A stretch of 64,000 nucleotides of DNA from Pseudomonas siliginis (GTDB lineage Bacteria; Pseudomonadota; Gammaproteobacteria; Pseudomonadales; Pseudomonadaceae): assembly GCF_019145195.1 (NCBI RefSeq), contig NZ_JAHSTW010000013.1, positions 62,001 through 126,000 on the forward strand. Direction: 5' to 3'. Under the pieces are notes generated by a model. The model did not search any database. It had not been told where the DNA came from and saw nothing but the letters and a program-made list of their open reading frames with translations. Every line of letters begins with the position of its first letter. The stretch's first letter is position 1. Both the position numbers and the translations under genes were made by a program. Positions 23,879 to 31,771 of the stretch are shown here, piece by piece.

Positions 23879-24910
23879 ATGACCTCCCCCAAGAACGATA
23901 AAAATACCCGCACCACCGGCCGTCCGACCCTCAACGAAGTAGCCCGCCTGGCCGGCGTCAGCCCGATCACTGCCTCGCGCGCCTTGCGCGGGGTGAGCAC
24001 GGTGGCCACCGAACTGGTGGAAAAAGTGCAGAAAGCTGCGCTTGAACTCAACTATGTAGTCAACCCCGCCGCCCGTGCTTTGGCCTCGGCGCAGAGCCAT
24101 TCGGTGGTGGTGCTGGTGCCGTCACTGTCCAACCTGCTGTTCATCGACACGCTGGAAGCCATTCATCGGGTGCTGACGCCCAAGGGCTTCGAAGTACTGA
24201 TCGGCAACTTCCACTACTCGCGCGATGAAGAAGAAAACCTGCTGCGCAATTACATGGCTTATCAGCCGCGCGGGTTTCTGCTGACCGGTTTTGATCGCAC
24301 GGAAAGTTCACGGCGGATGATCGAGGCCAGCAACATTCCCTGCGTGTACATGATGGAGCTCGACAGTGCTGCCGGAGTCAATTGCGTGGGTTTCTCGCAG
24401 TTGAGCGCCGGGGAAACTGCCGCCGAACACCTTCTGTCTCGGGGACGCAAGCGTCTGGCCTACATTGGTGCGCAGCTGGACCAGCGCACCTTGCTGCGCG
24501 GTGAGGGTTTCCGCAAAGCATTGCAGAAGGCAGGCCGTTACGACCCGGATCTGGAAGTGCTGACACCGCGTGCTTCGTCGGTGGGCTTGGGCGGCGAGCT
24601 GTTCCTGCAATTGCTGGCGGCGCATCCGGACGTCGATGCGATCTTCTTTGGCAACGATGACCTGGCCCAGGGTGCACTGCTGGAAGCGTTGCGCTATGGC
24701 ATCAAAATTCCCGAGCAAGTGGCGATCCTCGGTTTCAACGACTTGCCGATGTCCGAACACATGGTGCCGCGCCTGAGCAGCATCAACACCCCCCGTGAGG
24801 CGATCGGCCGGCGCGCGGCGGAGCAGATGCTGACGTTGATGGCGGGCAACAAAGTGGCGCGGCCGATGGAGGATATGGGGTTTGAGCTGAAGGTTCGCGA
24901 GAGTACCTGA
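23879..24910 (+). CDS. gntR: LacI-family gluconate repressor
   Basis: A 343-residue protein with the LacI HTH at residues 16-42 (TLNEVARLAGVSPITASRALRGVSTVA), hinge VNPAARALASAQSHSVVVLVPS, and a periplasmic-binding-protein-like core that binds gluconate or 6-phosphogluconate. I use the ATG at 23879; a TTG five codons earlier is possible. It is divergent from gntK-gntP, and three operator-like sites lie in front of the three genes, as expected for repression relieved by gluconate. It is also called gnuR in pseudomonads. Confidence 0.93.
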   Translation: MTSPKNDKNTRTTGRPTLNEVARLAGVSPITASRALRGVSTVATELVEKVQKAALELNYVVNPAARALASAQSHSVVVLVPSLSNLLFIDTLEAIHRVLTPKGFEVLIGNFHYSRDEEENLLRNYMAYQPRGFLLTGFDRTESSRRMIEASNIPCVYMMELDSAAGVNCVGFSQLSAGETAAEHLLSRGRKRLAYIGAQLDQRTLLRGEGFRKALQKAGRYDPDLEVLTPRASSVGLGGELFLQLLAAHPDVDAIFFGNDDLAQGALLEALRYGIKIPEQVAILGFNDLPMSEHMVPRLSSINTPREAIGRRAAEQMLTLMAGNKVARPMEDMGFELKVREST

Positions 24911-24944
24911 CCCTTCACAAATGCTGAGTTGCAACACAACCCTT

Positions 24945-25031
24945 GTGGGAGCGAGCCTGCTCGCGAAAGCGGTGGGTAAGTCAGCTTTGATGCAGCTGAC
25001 ACGAGGCCTTCGCGAGCAGGCTCGCTCCCAC
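24945..25031. repeat. REP doublet (87-bp type)
   Basis: Inverted REP copies at 24945-24967 and 25009-25031, between convergent gntR and LysR genes. The spacer differs from that of the doublet at 21534 at only a few positions. Confidence 0.92.
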
Positions 25032-25049
25032 AGGGGATCTTTACCAAAT

Positions 25050-25922
25050 TCAATGGCTGAGCAGGTCAACCAACGCCTGCGCACCCTTCTGCAATGGCTG
25101 GCTCTTGAGCCACACCGCGTGCACCGGCAGCACCAGGCCATTTTCGATGTTGCGAAAATTCAGCCGTTTCAAGCGTCCCGCGTCCAGCCACGGCTGCACC
25201 ACCGACAGCGGAAAATTCCCCCAACCCAATCCCGCTTCAACCATTTCCATTGCCGTCTCGAGATTGTCCGTACGCCAGTAAGATTCAGCCACCAATGGCC
25301 GCGTCTCGCTGATCGGCAAGTCGCGGCTGGCGACGATGATCTGCCGCACTTGCACCAGATCTTCGAGAAACACATCCCGCCCCTGCAACAACGGGCTGTC
25401 CGCCGCCAGCGTGGCGATCATGCGTTCGCTGCCGACAAACTGAAACCGCTCCAGCGCATTCACGCTCAAACCGGCGAACGCCAGGCACAGGCTGACCCGG
25501 CCACTGTGCAACATCGCCAGCACATCATCCTGCGGCGCAGTCAGCACTTCGATGTCGAGCAACGGATGCCGCTCGGCAATCACCTTGATCGCTGCCAGCA
25601 AGCGCCGCCGATCAACGTCCGCAACCACGCCGATCGACAACCTGCTTTCCAGCCCCAGCGACAGCTCCACCGCGTGCACCTGCAACTGCTTGATCTGCTC
25701 GGCGATCAGTCGCGCGTGCGGCACCAACGACTGCGCCATCGCCGTGGGTTGCGGCTCGCGGTGGCTGCGGTCGAACAACGGGTAACCGAGTTCCGCTTCA
25801 AGATTGGCAATGCCCATGCTCACAGCCGACGGCACCTTGCCCAACTGCCGTGCGGCAGCGGAAAACGAGCCGCGTTCGATCACCGCGAGAAACAATTCGA
25901 TGCTGTCGCTGTTGAAATTCAA
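25050..25922 (-). CDS. LysR-family regulator paired with second PACE transporter
   Basis: A 290-residue LysR protein with the HTH GSFSAAARQLGKVPSAVSMGIANLEAELGYPLFDR. The start codon appears to be TTG at 25922: the frame has a stop four codons further upstream and no ATG fits the conserved N-terminus. It is divergent from the PACE gene at 26045 and resembles the LysR at 14568-15422 in arrangement and HTH, so a biocide- or polyamine-responsive activator role is likely. Confidence 0.88.
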   Translation of the reverse strand: MNFNSDSIELFLAVIERGSFSAAARQLGKVPSAVSMGIANLEAELGYPLFDRSHREPQPTAMAQSLVPHARLIAEQIKQLQVHAVELSLGLESRLSIGVVADVDRRRLLAAIKVIAERHPLLDIEVLTAPQDDVLAMLHSGRVSLCLAFAGLSVNALERFQFVGSERMIATLAADSPLLQGRDVFLEDLVQVRQIIVASRDLPISETRPLVAESYWRTDNLETAMEMVEAGLGWGNFPLSVVQPWLDAGRLKRLNFRNIENGLVLPVHAVWLKSQPLQKGAQALVDLLSH

Positions 25923-26044
25923 ATGCCTAACCTATCAATAAAACTGAAAGCTACCGACTTTTTCTGTCAGGTCTATTGAAGCTATCTTTGCTCGCCTTCG
26001 CCAGCCCCGCTGGCTAACATTCGGCAAGAAAGAGGCAAATCTGC

Positions 26045-26485
26045 ATGCAAGGCGTGAAACGCAAACTGGTCTACGTGTCGCTCTACGAAGTGATCGGCAT
26101 GACCTTCTCGGCCCTTGGTTTGGCATTGCTGTCGGGCACATCTCCGGGCAGCACCGGGCCGCTGGCGGTGATCATCACCAGCATCGCCGTGACTTGGAAC
26201 TTCATTTACACCTCGTTGTTCGAGCGCTGGGAAAGTCGCCAGATCTCGCGCACCCGTACGGTCAAACGGCGCATCGCCCACGCCGTCGGCTTTCAACTGA
26301 CGCTGATCGTGTTTCTGATTCCGTTGATCGCGTGGTGGATGAACATCAGTCTGGTGCAGGCGTTCCTGCTGGATCTGGCACTGATCATTTTCATCCCGTG
26401 CTACACCTTCGTATTCAACTGGCTGTTCGACCGGATCTTCGGTTTGCCGGCGTCGGCGCTGCCGGATTCTGCCGCTGCGGCATAA
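26045..26485 (+). CDS. PACE-family efflux transporter (second copy)
   Basis: A 146-residue protein with four membrane helices in two pairs. Hallmarks are KLVYVSLYEVIGMTFSALGLALL, VTWNFIYTSLFERWE (the WNxxxxxxFE/D motif), RRIAHAVGFQLTLIVFLIPLIAWWMN and FIPCYTFVFNWLFDRIFGLP. It differs from the PACE at 14041 in about half of its residues, so this is an old duplication or separate acquisition. It has a GAGG ribosome site and is transcribed away from its LysR gene. Confidence 0.9.
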   Translation: MQGVKRKLVYVSLYEVIGMTFSALGLALLSGTSPGSTGPLAVIITSIAVTWNFIYTSLFERWESRQISRTRTVKRRIAHAVGFQLTLIVFLIPLIAWWMNISLVQAFLLDLALIIFIPCYTFVFNWLFDRIFGLPASALPDSAAAA

Positions 26486-26610
26486 ATCGCTAATTCGTAA
26501 GCAGATATTGCGAGAAATCAGCGGTTTGACCGGGTAAACCGCTGATATTCACAATCCATCAATTCCGATAGCAGGCTAAGCTTTTCCATCAATAAAAAAT
26601 GGATCAGCTT

Positions 26611-28035
26611 ATGACTGCTCACGCTCCCGCCGCCGCGCCCAGTGATGGCATCGACCCGGTACGCGCCGCCGAAATTTCCGCCCGCATTGATCGGCTGCCC
26701 GCCGTTGCTACCATCTGGCGTCTGGTGGCGCTGCTGTCGATCGGCGGATTTTTCGAACTCTACGATCTGTTCCAGACCGCCTACATCAGTCCCGGGCTGA
26801 TTCGCGACGGCCTGTTCGCCACTGGCAGTCAGGGGGTGTTCGGCTTCTCCGATCAGGCGGCGTTCGCCTCGGCGACGTTCCTCGGCCTGTTCCTCGGCGC
26901 CAGCCTGCTCAGTCCGTTGGCGGATCGTTTCGGTCGCCGGGCAATCTTCACCTTCGCGCTGATCTGGTACACGGTGGCGACAGTGCTGATGGGGATCCAG
27001 ACCTCAGCGCTGGGCATCATCGGCATGCGTTTTCTGGTCGGCATCGGCCTCGGAATCGAGCTGGTGACCATCGACGCTTACCTCTCGGAACTGGTGCCCA
27101 AGCGCATGCGCAGCTCGGCGTTCGCCTTTGCGTTTTTCGTGCAGTTCCTCTCGGTGCCGGCGGTGGCCTTGATGTCGTGGTGGCTGGTGCCGCAAGCGCC
27201 GTTCGGGGTGTCCGGCTGGCGTTGGGTGGTGCTGGCCAGCGCGGTGTTTGCGCTGTTTATCTGGTGGCTGCGCAAGCGTCTGCCGGAATCGCCGCGCTGG
27301 CTGGCGCAACACGGTCGCTTCGATGAGGCCAACCGGATCCTCGACCATCTCGAAGCGCGCTGCGCCAAGGATTACGGCAAAGCGCTGGATGCGCCGGAAC
27401 CGGTGCCCGTCAATGTCGAAGGCAAGGGCCGTTTCGCCGATATCTGGCAGCCGCCCTACCGCCGCCGCGCGTTGATGCTGATCGTCTTCCACATCTTTCA
27501 GGCGATCGGTTTCTTCGGTTTCGGCAACTGGTTGCCGGCGCTGCTTTCGGGGCAAGGCGTGAGCGTCACCCACAGTCTGATGTATGCGTTCATCATCACC
27601 CTCGCCTACCCGCTCGGGCCGTTGCTGTTTGTGAAGTTCGCCAACCGCTTCGAAAACAAATGGCAGATCGTCGGCTCGGCCCTCGGCGCGATGACCTTCG
27701 GCACCCTGTTCGCCCTACAGAGCAGCGCGTTCGGGCTGATCTTCTGCGGGGTGATGATCACCTTCTGCAACGCCTGGCTGAGCTTCAGTTATCACTCCTA
27801 CCAGAGCGAACTGTTCCCGACCAACATCCGCGCCCGCGCGGTCGGGTTCTGCTATTCGTTCAGTCGCTTGTCGACGGTGTTCAGCAGTCTGCTGATCGGC
27901 ATGTTCCTGGATAATTTCGGCACGCCGGGGGTACTGGCGTTTATCGTCAGCAGCATGCTGATCGTGATGCTGACCATCGGCTGGTTCGGCCCGCGTACGC
28001 GTAATCTGGCGTTGGAAAATATTGCCCATCGCTGA
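26611..28035 (+). CDS. MFS metabolite:proton symporter
   Basis: A 474-residue major facilitator with 12 helices. After a 40-residue cytoplasmic start comes TM1 LVALLSIGGFFELYDLFQTAYISPGLI, then the MFS loop motif LADRFGRRAIF between TM2 and TM3, the sugar/acid-porter motif LRKRLPESPRWLAQHGRFDEANRIL after TM6, and YHSYQSELFPTNIRARAVGFCYSFSRLS near TM10. It is close to the putative niacin/aromatic-acid and SV2-like porters. Another start at 26599 is possible; neither has a strong ribosome site. It is a single gene; the substrate is unknown. Confidence 0.88.
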   Translation: MTAHAPAAAPSDGIDPVRAAEISARIDRLPAVATIWRLVALLSIGGFFELYDLFQTAYISPGLIRDGLFATGSQGVFGFSDQAAFASATFLGLFLGASLLSPLADRFGRRAIFTFALIWYTVATVLMGIQTSALGIIGMRFLVGIGLGIELVTIDAYLSELVPKRMRSSAFAFAFFVQFLSVPAVALMSWWLVPQAPFGVSGWRWVVLASAVFALFIWWLRKRLPESPRWLAQHGRFDEANRILDHLEARCAKDYGKALDAPEPVPVNVEGKGRFADIWQPPYRRRALMLIVFHIFQAIGFFGFGNWLPALLSGQGVSVTHSLMYAFIITLAYPLGPLLFVKFANRFENKWQIVGSALGAMTFGTLFALQSSAFGLIFCGVMITFCNAWLSFSYHSYQSELFPTNIRARAVGFCYSFSRLSTVFSSLLIGMFLDNFGTPGVLAFIVSSMLIVMLTIGWFGPRTRNLALENIAHR

Positions 28036-28211
28036 GAGGCAACATTAGCTGAATCAAGGCCGGCGACATGTGGGCAGAACTGCTCATGATTTGAACTTGA
28101 TATTGCAGGCGGAGATCCATGGTCAGACCGTCCGTCTGAATCACGTCCATTTCAGCGCCGACCTGTAATTTCTGACAGTAGACGCAAAAGGACGCCGCGC
28201 GAATGATGAGC

Positions 28212-28236
28212 AAGCGGCAACGATTGGTTGCCGCTT
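28212..28236. terminator. Perfect 10-bp hairpin before the AT-rich gene
   Basis: AAGCGGCAAC / GTTGCCGCTT arms with a 5-base loop, followed on the plus strand by TCATT. It may end the MFS message or form a leader structure 26 bp before the gene at 28262. Bases 28036-28211 hold nothing else I can support. Confidence 0.5.
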
Positions 28237-28261
28237 TCATTCAGATATATGGAGATATCCC

Positions 28262-28651
28262 ATGACCGGCACCTTCAACGCTAAAATCACCTCGCCTGGC
28301 GCGCCAGTTGTACCAGACTATAGCGCCACCAAGATAAGTGTCGCACCCAACGCACCTCCTATTCCCACCCAAAATGTTCAATCCAATGATGACGAAAACA
28401 GACACTTGGGCCTTAGTTTCAAAAACGGTGGGCTAGACAGCGGCTCGCATGCCCTGACTGTAGATAACACAAATGTCATTTATTCAACCAATTCGGAGAC
28501 CGCATTTCCCGGGATCTTATCCGGAAATATTGACATCGACAGCTTGGCGGGGACTTATAAAGGTAACTTCAAGGCGACGTGGACAGATATACATGGCAGG
28601 GAATGGACCGTCGACAGCAGCTTTGACATTAAAGTTATCCCCCAAAAATAA
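28262..28651 (+). CDS. Hypothetical protein, AT-rich, probably acquired
   Basis: A 129-residue protein with a good start (GGAG 7 bp before the ATG). It has no signal peptide, membrane segment or cysteine. The first 40 residues are rich in Pro, Ala, Ser and Thr and likely flexible. The rest alternates polar and hydrophobic residues (LGLSFKNGGLDSGSHALTVDN, GTYKGNFKATWTDIHGREWTVDSSFDIKV), as in a beta-sandwich. Base and codon use are clearly lower in GC than the neighbours (AAT, ATT, AAA, TCA are frequent), a sign of transfer. It is flanked by hairpins on both sides. I do not recognise the family; a secreted or contact-type effector is possible but unproven. Confidence 0.75.
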   Translation: MTGTFNAKITSPGAPVVPDYSATKISVAPNAPPIPTQNVQSNDDENRHLGLSFKNGGLDSGSHALTVDNTNVIYSTNSETAFPGILSGNIDIDSLAGTYKGNFKATWTDIHGREWTVDSSFDIKVIPQK

Positions 28652-28691
28652 ACAACGAATGGGCGATAAGACGTTTTGACGTTGATATAAC

Positions 28692-28733
28692 AACGCTCAT
28701 TTTTTGCGACGTTAGTCGCTAGAAATGAGCGTT
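28692..28733. terminator. Nested hairpin terminator between convergent genes
   Basis: An outer stem AACGCTCATTT / AAATGAGCGTT encloses a second stem GCGAC-GTTA-GTCGC. It lies 41 bp after the AT-rich gene and 13 bp after the end of the chemoreceptor on the other strand. Confidence 0.7.
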
Positions 28734-28745
28734 GCCCCGAATAGA

Positions 28746-30065
28746 TCAATTCAACTGCAACGTCTCATTGAACTGGCTGATCGCATCCACCACATGCCGC
28801 GAACCTTGCTGAATCTCGAGGATCACCTCGCCCGCCTCGTTCGCCAGCTCCACGCCCAACCCGGTTCGGCTCAGGCTCGACTGCATGCTCGACACTGCGC
28901 TCAGCGACAGGTCGTGGTTCTTGCGCACCACGTCGACAATTTCCAGAGTGGCCTGACTGGTGCGCGCGGCGAGGCTGCGTACCTCATCGGCGACAACCGC
29001 GAAACCGCGTCCATGCTCACCGGCGCGCGCCGCTTCGATCGCGGCATTGAGTGCCAGCAGGTTGGTCTGATCGGCAATGCCGCGAATGGTCTGGACGATG
29101 GTGCCGATGATGTCCGACTGTTTGCTGACCGCATCGATGCTCACCGCCGCTTCGTTCAGATCGCGGGAAATGTCCTGAATGATCTGCACGGTCTGCTGCA
29201 CCACCTGTGAGCCTTTCTGCGCGCAGGCGTCGTTTTGCACCGAGGTACTGTGGGCCGATTCCGCAGCGTTTTGCAGGGTGGTCATCTGCCGGGTGATGTC
29301 GCTGGCGAACTTGACCACTTTGTACAAGCGGCCCTTGGCGTCGAACAGCGGGTTATACGAAGCCTCGAGATAAACCATCTGCCCGGACTTGTTCTTGCGT
29401 TCGAAACGGTGCGAGTGATATTCGCCGCGATTGAGCGAAGCCCAGAACGCCTTGTACTGCGCAGATTCGGCTTCGGCACGGTGACAGAACAGGCTGTGGT
29501 GCTGGCCGACAATTTCAGGGTGCGCGTACTGCATGGTTTGCAGGAAGTTGTCGTTGGCGCGGATGACATTGCCTTCGGGGGTGAACTCGATCACCGCCAT
29601 GGAACGGCCGATCGCCGCCAGCATGGCTTCTTCTTCATGTTCTTTGTTGATGCGTGCGGTGATGTCCGCCGCAACCTTGATGACACTTCTGACCTGTTTG
29701 TCTGGCCCGAACACCGGCATGTAACTGGCTTCGAGCCAGATCTCGCGGCCGCTCTTGTTCAGGCGCAGAAAAGTGCCGCTGAGCGGTTCACCACGAGCCA
29801 GGTCGCGCCACAACTTCGCGTAGTCCTCGCTGCGATAAAAGCTTTCTTCACAGAAAATCCGATGGTGTTTGCCGCGCACTTCTTCGGCGCTGTAGCCCAT
29901 GGTCTTGCAGAAGTTCTCGTTGGCGTCGAGAACGATGCCGTCCGGAGTGAACTCGATCATCGCCATCGAGCGGCTGATCGCTTCGATTTTCGCGTTGGCC
30001 TCGGTCAGCGCACAGCTGAAACGCTCGATTTCCCGCAGGTCAGCCTTGTGATGTAGGTTGAACAT
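28746..30065 (-). CDS. Soluble double-PAS methyl-accepting chemotaxis transducer (second copy)
   Basis: A 439-residue protein, exactly as long as the receptor at 3295-4614 and with the same plan: two PAS domains (AMIEFTPDGIVLDANENFCKTMGY and AVIEFTPEGNVIRANDNFLQTMQY), each ending in an LEAS/NP-type strand, then an MCP signalling domain with QTNLLALNAAIEAARAGEHGRGFAVVADEVRSLA. No membrane segment or HAMP domain is present. The PAS ligand-pocket segments differ (HRIFCEESF, HHSLFCHRAEAES), so the two probably sense different signals. The start has AAGG upstream. Confidence 0.88.
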   Translation of the reverse strand: MFNLHHKADLREIERFSCALTEANAKIEAISRSMAMIEFTPDGIVLDANENFCKTMGYSAEEVRGKHHRIFCEESFYRSEDYAKLWRDLARGEPLSGTFLRLNKSGREIWLEASYMPVFGPDKQVRSVIKVAADITARINKEHEEEAMLAAIGRSMAVIEFTPEGNVIRANDNFLQTMQYAHPEIVGQHHSLFCHRAEAESAQYKAFWASLNRGEYHSHRFERKNKSGQMVYLEASYNPLFDAKGRLYKVVKFASDITRQMTTLQNAAESAHSTSVQNDACAQKGSQVVQQTVQIIQDISRDLNEAAVSIDAVSKQSDIIGTIVQTIRGIADQTNLLALNAAIEAARAGEHGRGFAVVADEVRSLAARTSQATLEIVDVVRKNHDLSLSAVSSMQSSLSRTGLGVELANEAGEVILEIQQGSRHVVDAISQFNETLQLN

Positions 30066-30572
30066 GGTTGTATCACCTTCCGCGCGTTCTTTTGATTTGA
30101 TGAAAGTTCAGGTCTTTCAAGATCCACCACTACGTTCCACAGAACAGGCACACGCCTTCCTCCACAGGAGGAAGTTGTCAGGTAATAAATGATGATCAAT
30201 CGGAGGGTCCCTGCAGCGACGCTCTGATCAAGACATCCTTTTCTTGATAGCCCGCACTCGGGCCAGCCCTAACGTGAAGAACTTCCATGTTGGTGACGCT
30301 CCTTGTTGGTTCAGTGTCGGTGCCTTTATTTGCGCACTCTGGCAGCATGAATCACGGACCAACCCTTTACCGCCGGCCGGTTGGCATGACGGTCGACATG
30401 GTTAGTTATCTGCAAGCATAGCCAGCCCGACGCCGGGCGCAAGGCCACTAGTCGGCCAGTATCTGGCATTTTTTGCACAAGAAACGGTTCAGCGCGGGGA
30501 AACAGTGTGGTGAAAACGGACGTTTTCGCCAGCGAGGCGGGAGCCCGTGAACCGGGCTTCCGCATGGTTTGA
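30066..30572. other. 507-bp gene-free region with several hairpins
   Basis: No frame with gene-like composition was found on either strand; a 123-codon frame overlapping this region is Arg-rich shadow sequence. It holds the promoter region of the chemoreceptor at 28746. Visible dyads are CTTCCTCC-ACA-GGAGGAAG (30156-30174), ATCAAG-N10-CTTGAT and GCCCG-CACT-CGGGC near 30228-30266, and AGCCCG-TGAAC-CGGGCT near 30542-30558, which may end the small lysine-rich gene. Confidence 0.6.
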
Positions 30573-30683
30573 TCAATGGCCGAAAATATCGACCTTCTTG
30601 GCTTTCTTCTCCGCGCGTTTTTCAATCGCGGTCTTGGCCGGCTTCTTCTTCGCGGCTTTCTTTGAATCCATACCTTTGGACAT
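30573..30683 (-). CDS. 36-residue lysine-rich basic protein
   Basis: A very small gene with start ATG 30683, GGAG 8 bp upstream, and TGA at 30575-30573. The product has 15 Lys/Arg among 36 residues (MSKGMDSKKAAKKKPAKTA at the start, KKAKKVDIFGH at the end), with an AAKKKPAK segment like the tails of AlgP/histone-H1-like proteins. Strong codon bias in all lysine codons and the ribosome site support a real gene. It could bind nucleic acid. It is transcribed divergently from the GNAT gene at 30783. Confidence 0.7.
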   Translation of the reverse strand: MSKGMDSKKAAKKKPAKTAIEKRAEKKAKKVDIFGH

Positions 30684-30782
30684 GATCGGTACTCCACTCA
30701 CAGGGGTGTGAGTTCAGGTATACACCTATCCCGAAGCGCGCGTTCTTTTATAATCGGCGCTTTTCGCACAACAGCCGACCTC

Positions 30783-31217
30783 ATGCCCGATATCCACTAC
30801 AGCCAGCTCGACGAATCGTTGTGGCCGCTGATGAACAAGTTCTACCGCAGCCACCAGTCGTCGATGAAAGCCGTGCGCGAGGCGCAACTGTGGGTTGCAA
30901 GGCGCGGCGAGATCGTTGCGGCGCTGTGCCTGCGGCCAGTCTCGGGCGGACACTGGCTGACGGGGTTGTTTGTCGATCCGCAGTGTCGGGAACAAGGTGT
31001 CGCTGCGCAGTTGATCGCAGCGGCGGTTGCCCAGGTGGACGAGCCGGTGTGGCTGTTTTGCCATCCGGATTTGCGCGGGTTTTATGAGCGGCGTGGGTTC
31101 AGCTTCGATCCGCCGCTGCCGCAGGCGATGGCCGAGCGATTGAGCCGGTACGCGCGGAGCAAGCCGATGATTGCGATGGGGCTCAATCCCGCAGATTTAC
31201 GCTCCCACAGGGGTTGA
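30783..31217 (+). CDS. GNAT-family N-acetyltransferase with REP-derived tail
   Basis: A 144-residue protein from the ATG at 30783 (MPDIHYSQLDESLWPLMNKFYR). The acetyl-CoA site is LTGLFVDPQCREQGVAAQLIAAAV, followed by WLFCHPDLRGFYERRGFSF. It belongs to a group of short acetyltransferases common in Pseudomonas. The last codons (RSHRG) come from CGCTCCCACAGGGG, which is the end of a REP sequence, so the original C-terminus seems to have been changed by a REP remnant. Confidence 0.85.
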   Translation: MPDIHYSQLDESLWPLMNKFYRSHQSSMKAVREAQLWVARRGEIVAALCLRPVSGGHWLTGLFVDPQCREQGVAAQLIAAAVAQVDEPVWLFCHPDLRGFYERRGFSFDPPLPQAMAERLSRYARSKPMIAMGLNPADLRSHRG

Positions 31218-31231
31218 TGGTGTTCTGACAA

Positions 31232-31771
31232 TCAGTCGTCAGCGTTCGGATCAAGGTCCGGGAAAAGCACTTCGGTAAAGCCGAACTTGCTGAAGTCGGT
31301 AATCCGCGACGGATACAACCGACCGATCAGGTGATCGCATTCATGCTGCACCACCCGTGCATGAAACCCCGAGGCCACGCGCACGATCGGCTCGCCCTTC
31401 GGATCAAAGCCTTCGTAGCGAATCTGCTGATAACGCTCCACCGCGCCGCGCAGGCCTGGCACCGACAGACAACCTTCGAAGCCCTCTTCCATCAACGGAT
31501 TCAACGGTGTGATCAGCGGATTGATCAGGATCGTCTGCGGCACTGCTTCAGCGTCCGGGTAACGCTCGCTGTGCTCGAAGCCGAAGATCACCAGTTGCAG
31601 GTCGACGCCGATCTGCGGCGCCGCGAGACCAACGCCGCCGACGCTTTCCATGGTCTGGAACATGTCATCGATCAGTTGCCACAGCTCGGCGCTGTTGAAC
31701 ATTTCCGGCGGCACCGGCGCGGCGATGCGCAGCAGGCGCTCGTCACCCATTTTCAGAATTTCACGAATCAT
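31232..31771 (-). CDS. def: Peptide deformylase (second-type copy)
   Basis: A 179-residue iron/zinc enzyme that removes the N-formyl group from new proteins. All three motifs are present: motif 1 GVGLAAPQ, motif 2 EGCLSVP (metal-binding Cys), and motif 3 QHECDHLIGRLYPSRI (HExxH form QHECDHL). It is not next to fmt, so it is probably an additional deformylase besides the housekeeping def-fmt copy. Its ATG overlaps the stop of the YihY gene by 4 bp (ATGA), so translation is coupled. Confidence 0.93.
   Translation of the reverse strand: MIREILKMGDERLLRIAAPVPPEMFNSAELWQLIDDMFQTMESVGGVGLAAPQIGVDLQLVIFGFEHSERYPDAEAVPQTILINPLITPLNPLMEEGFEGCLSVPGLRGAVERYQQIRYEGFDPKGEPIVRVASGFHARVVQHECDHLIGRLYPSRITDFSKFGFTEVLFPDLDPNADD

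Noticed and set aside
27947..28240. Minus-strand frame of 97 codons overlapping the end of the MFS gene
   Set aside because: More than a third is antisense to the MFS coding region, it has no ribosome site, and its composition is not that of a Pseudomonas gene.
30228..30266. Possible RsmX/Y/Z-type small RNA
   Set aside because: Only one convincing GGA loop and no GacA upstream site (TGTAAG-N6-CTTACA) were found, so it was left as a low-interest observation.
30326..30697. 123-codon minus-strand frame across the gene-free region
   Set aside because: It is the shadow of the 36-residue gene in another frame: Arg-rich at the start because it reads lysine codons shifted, then low-complexity sequence without support.
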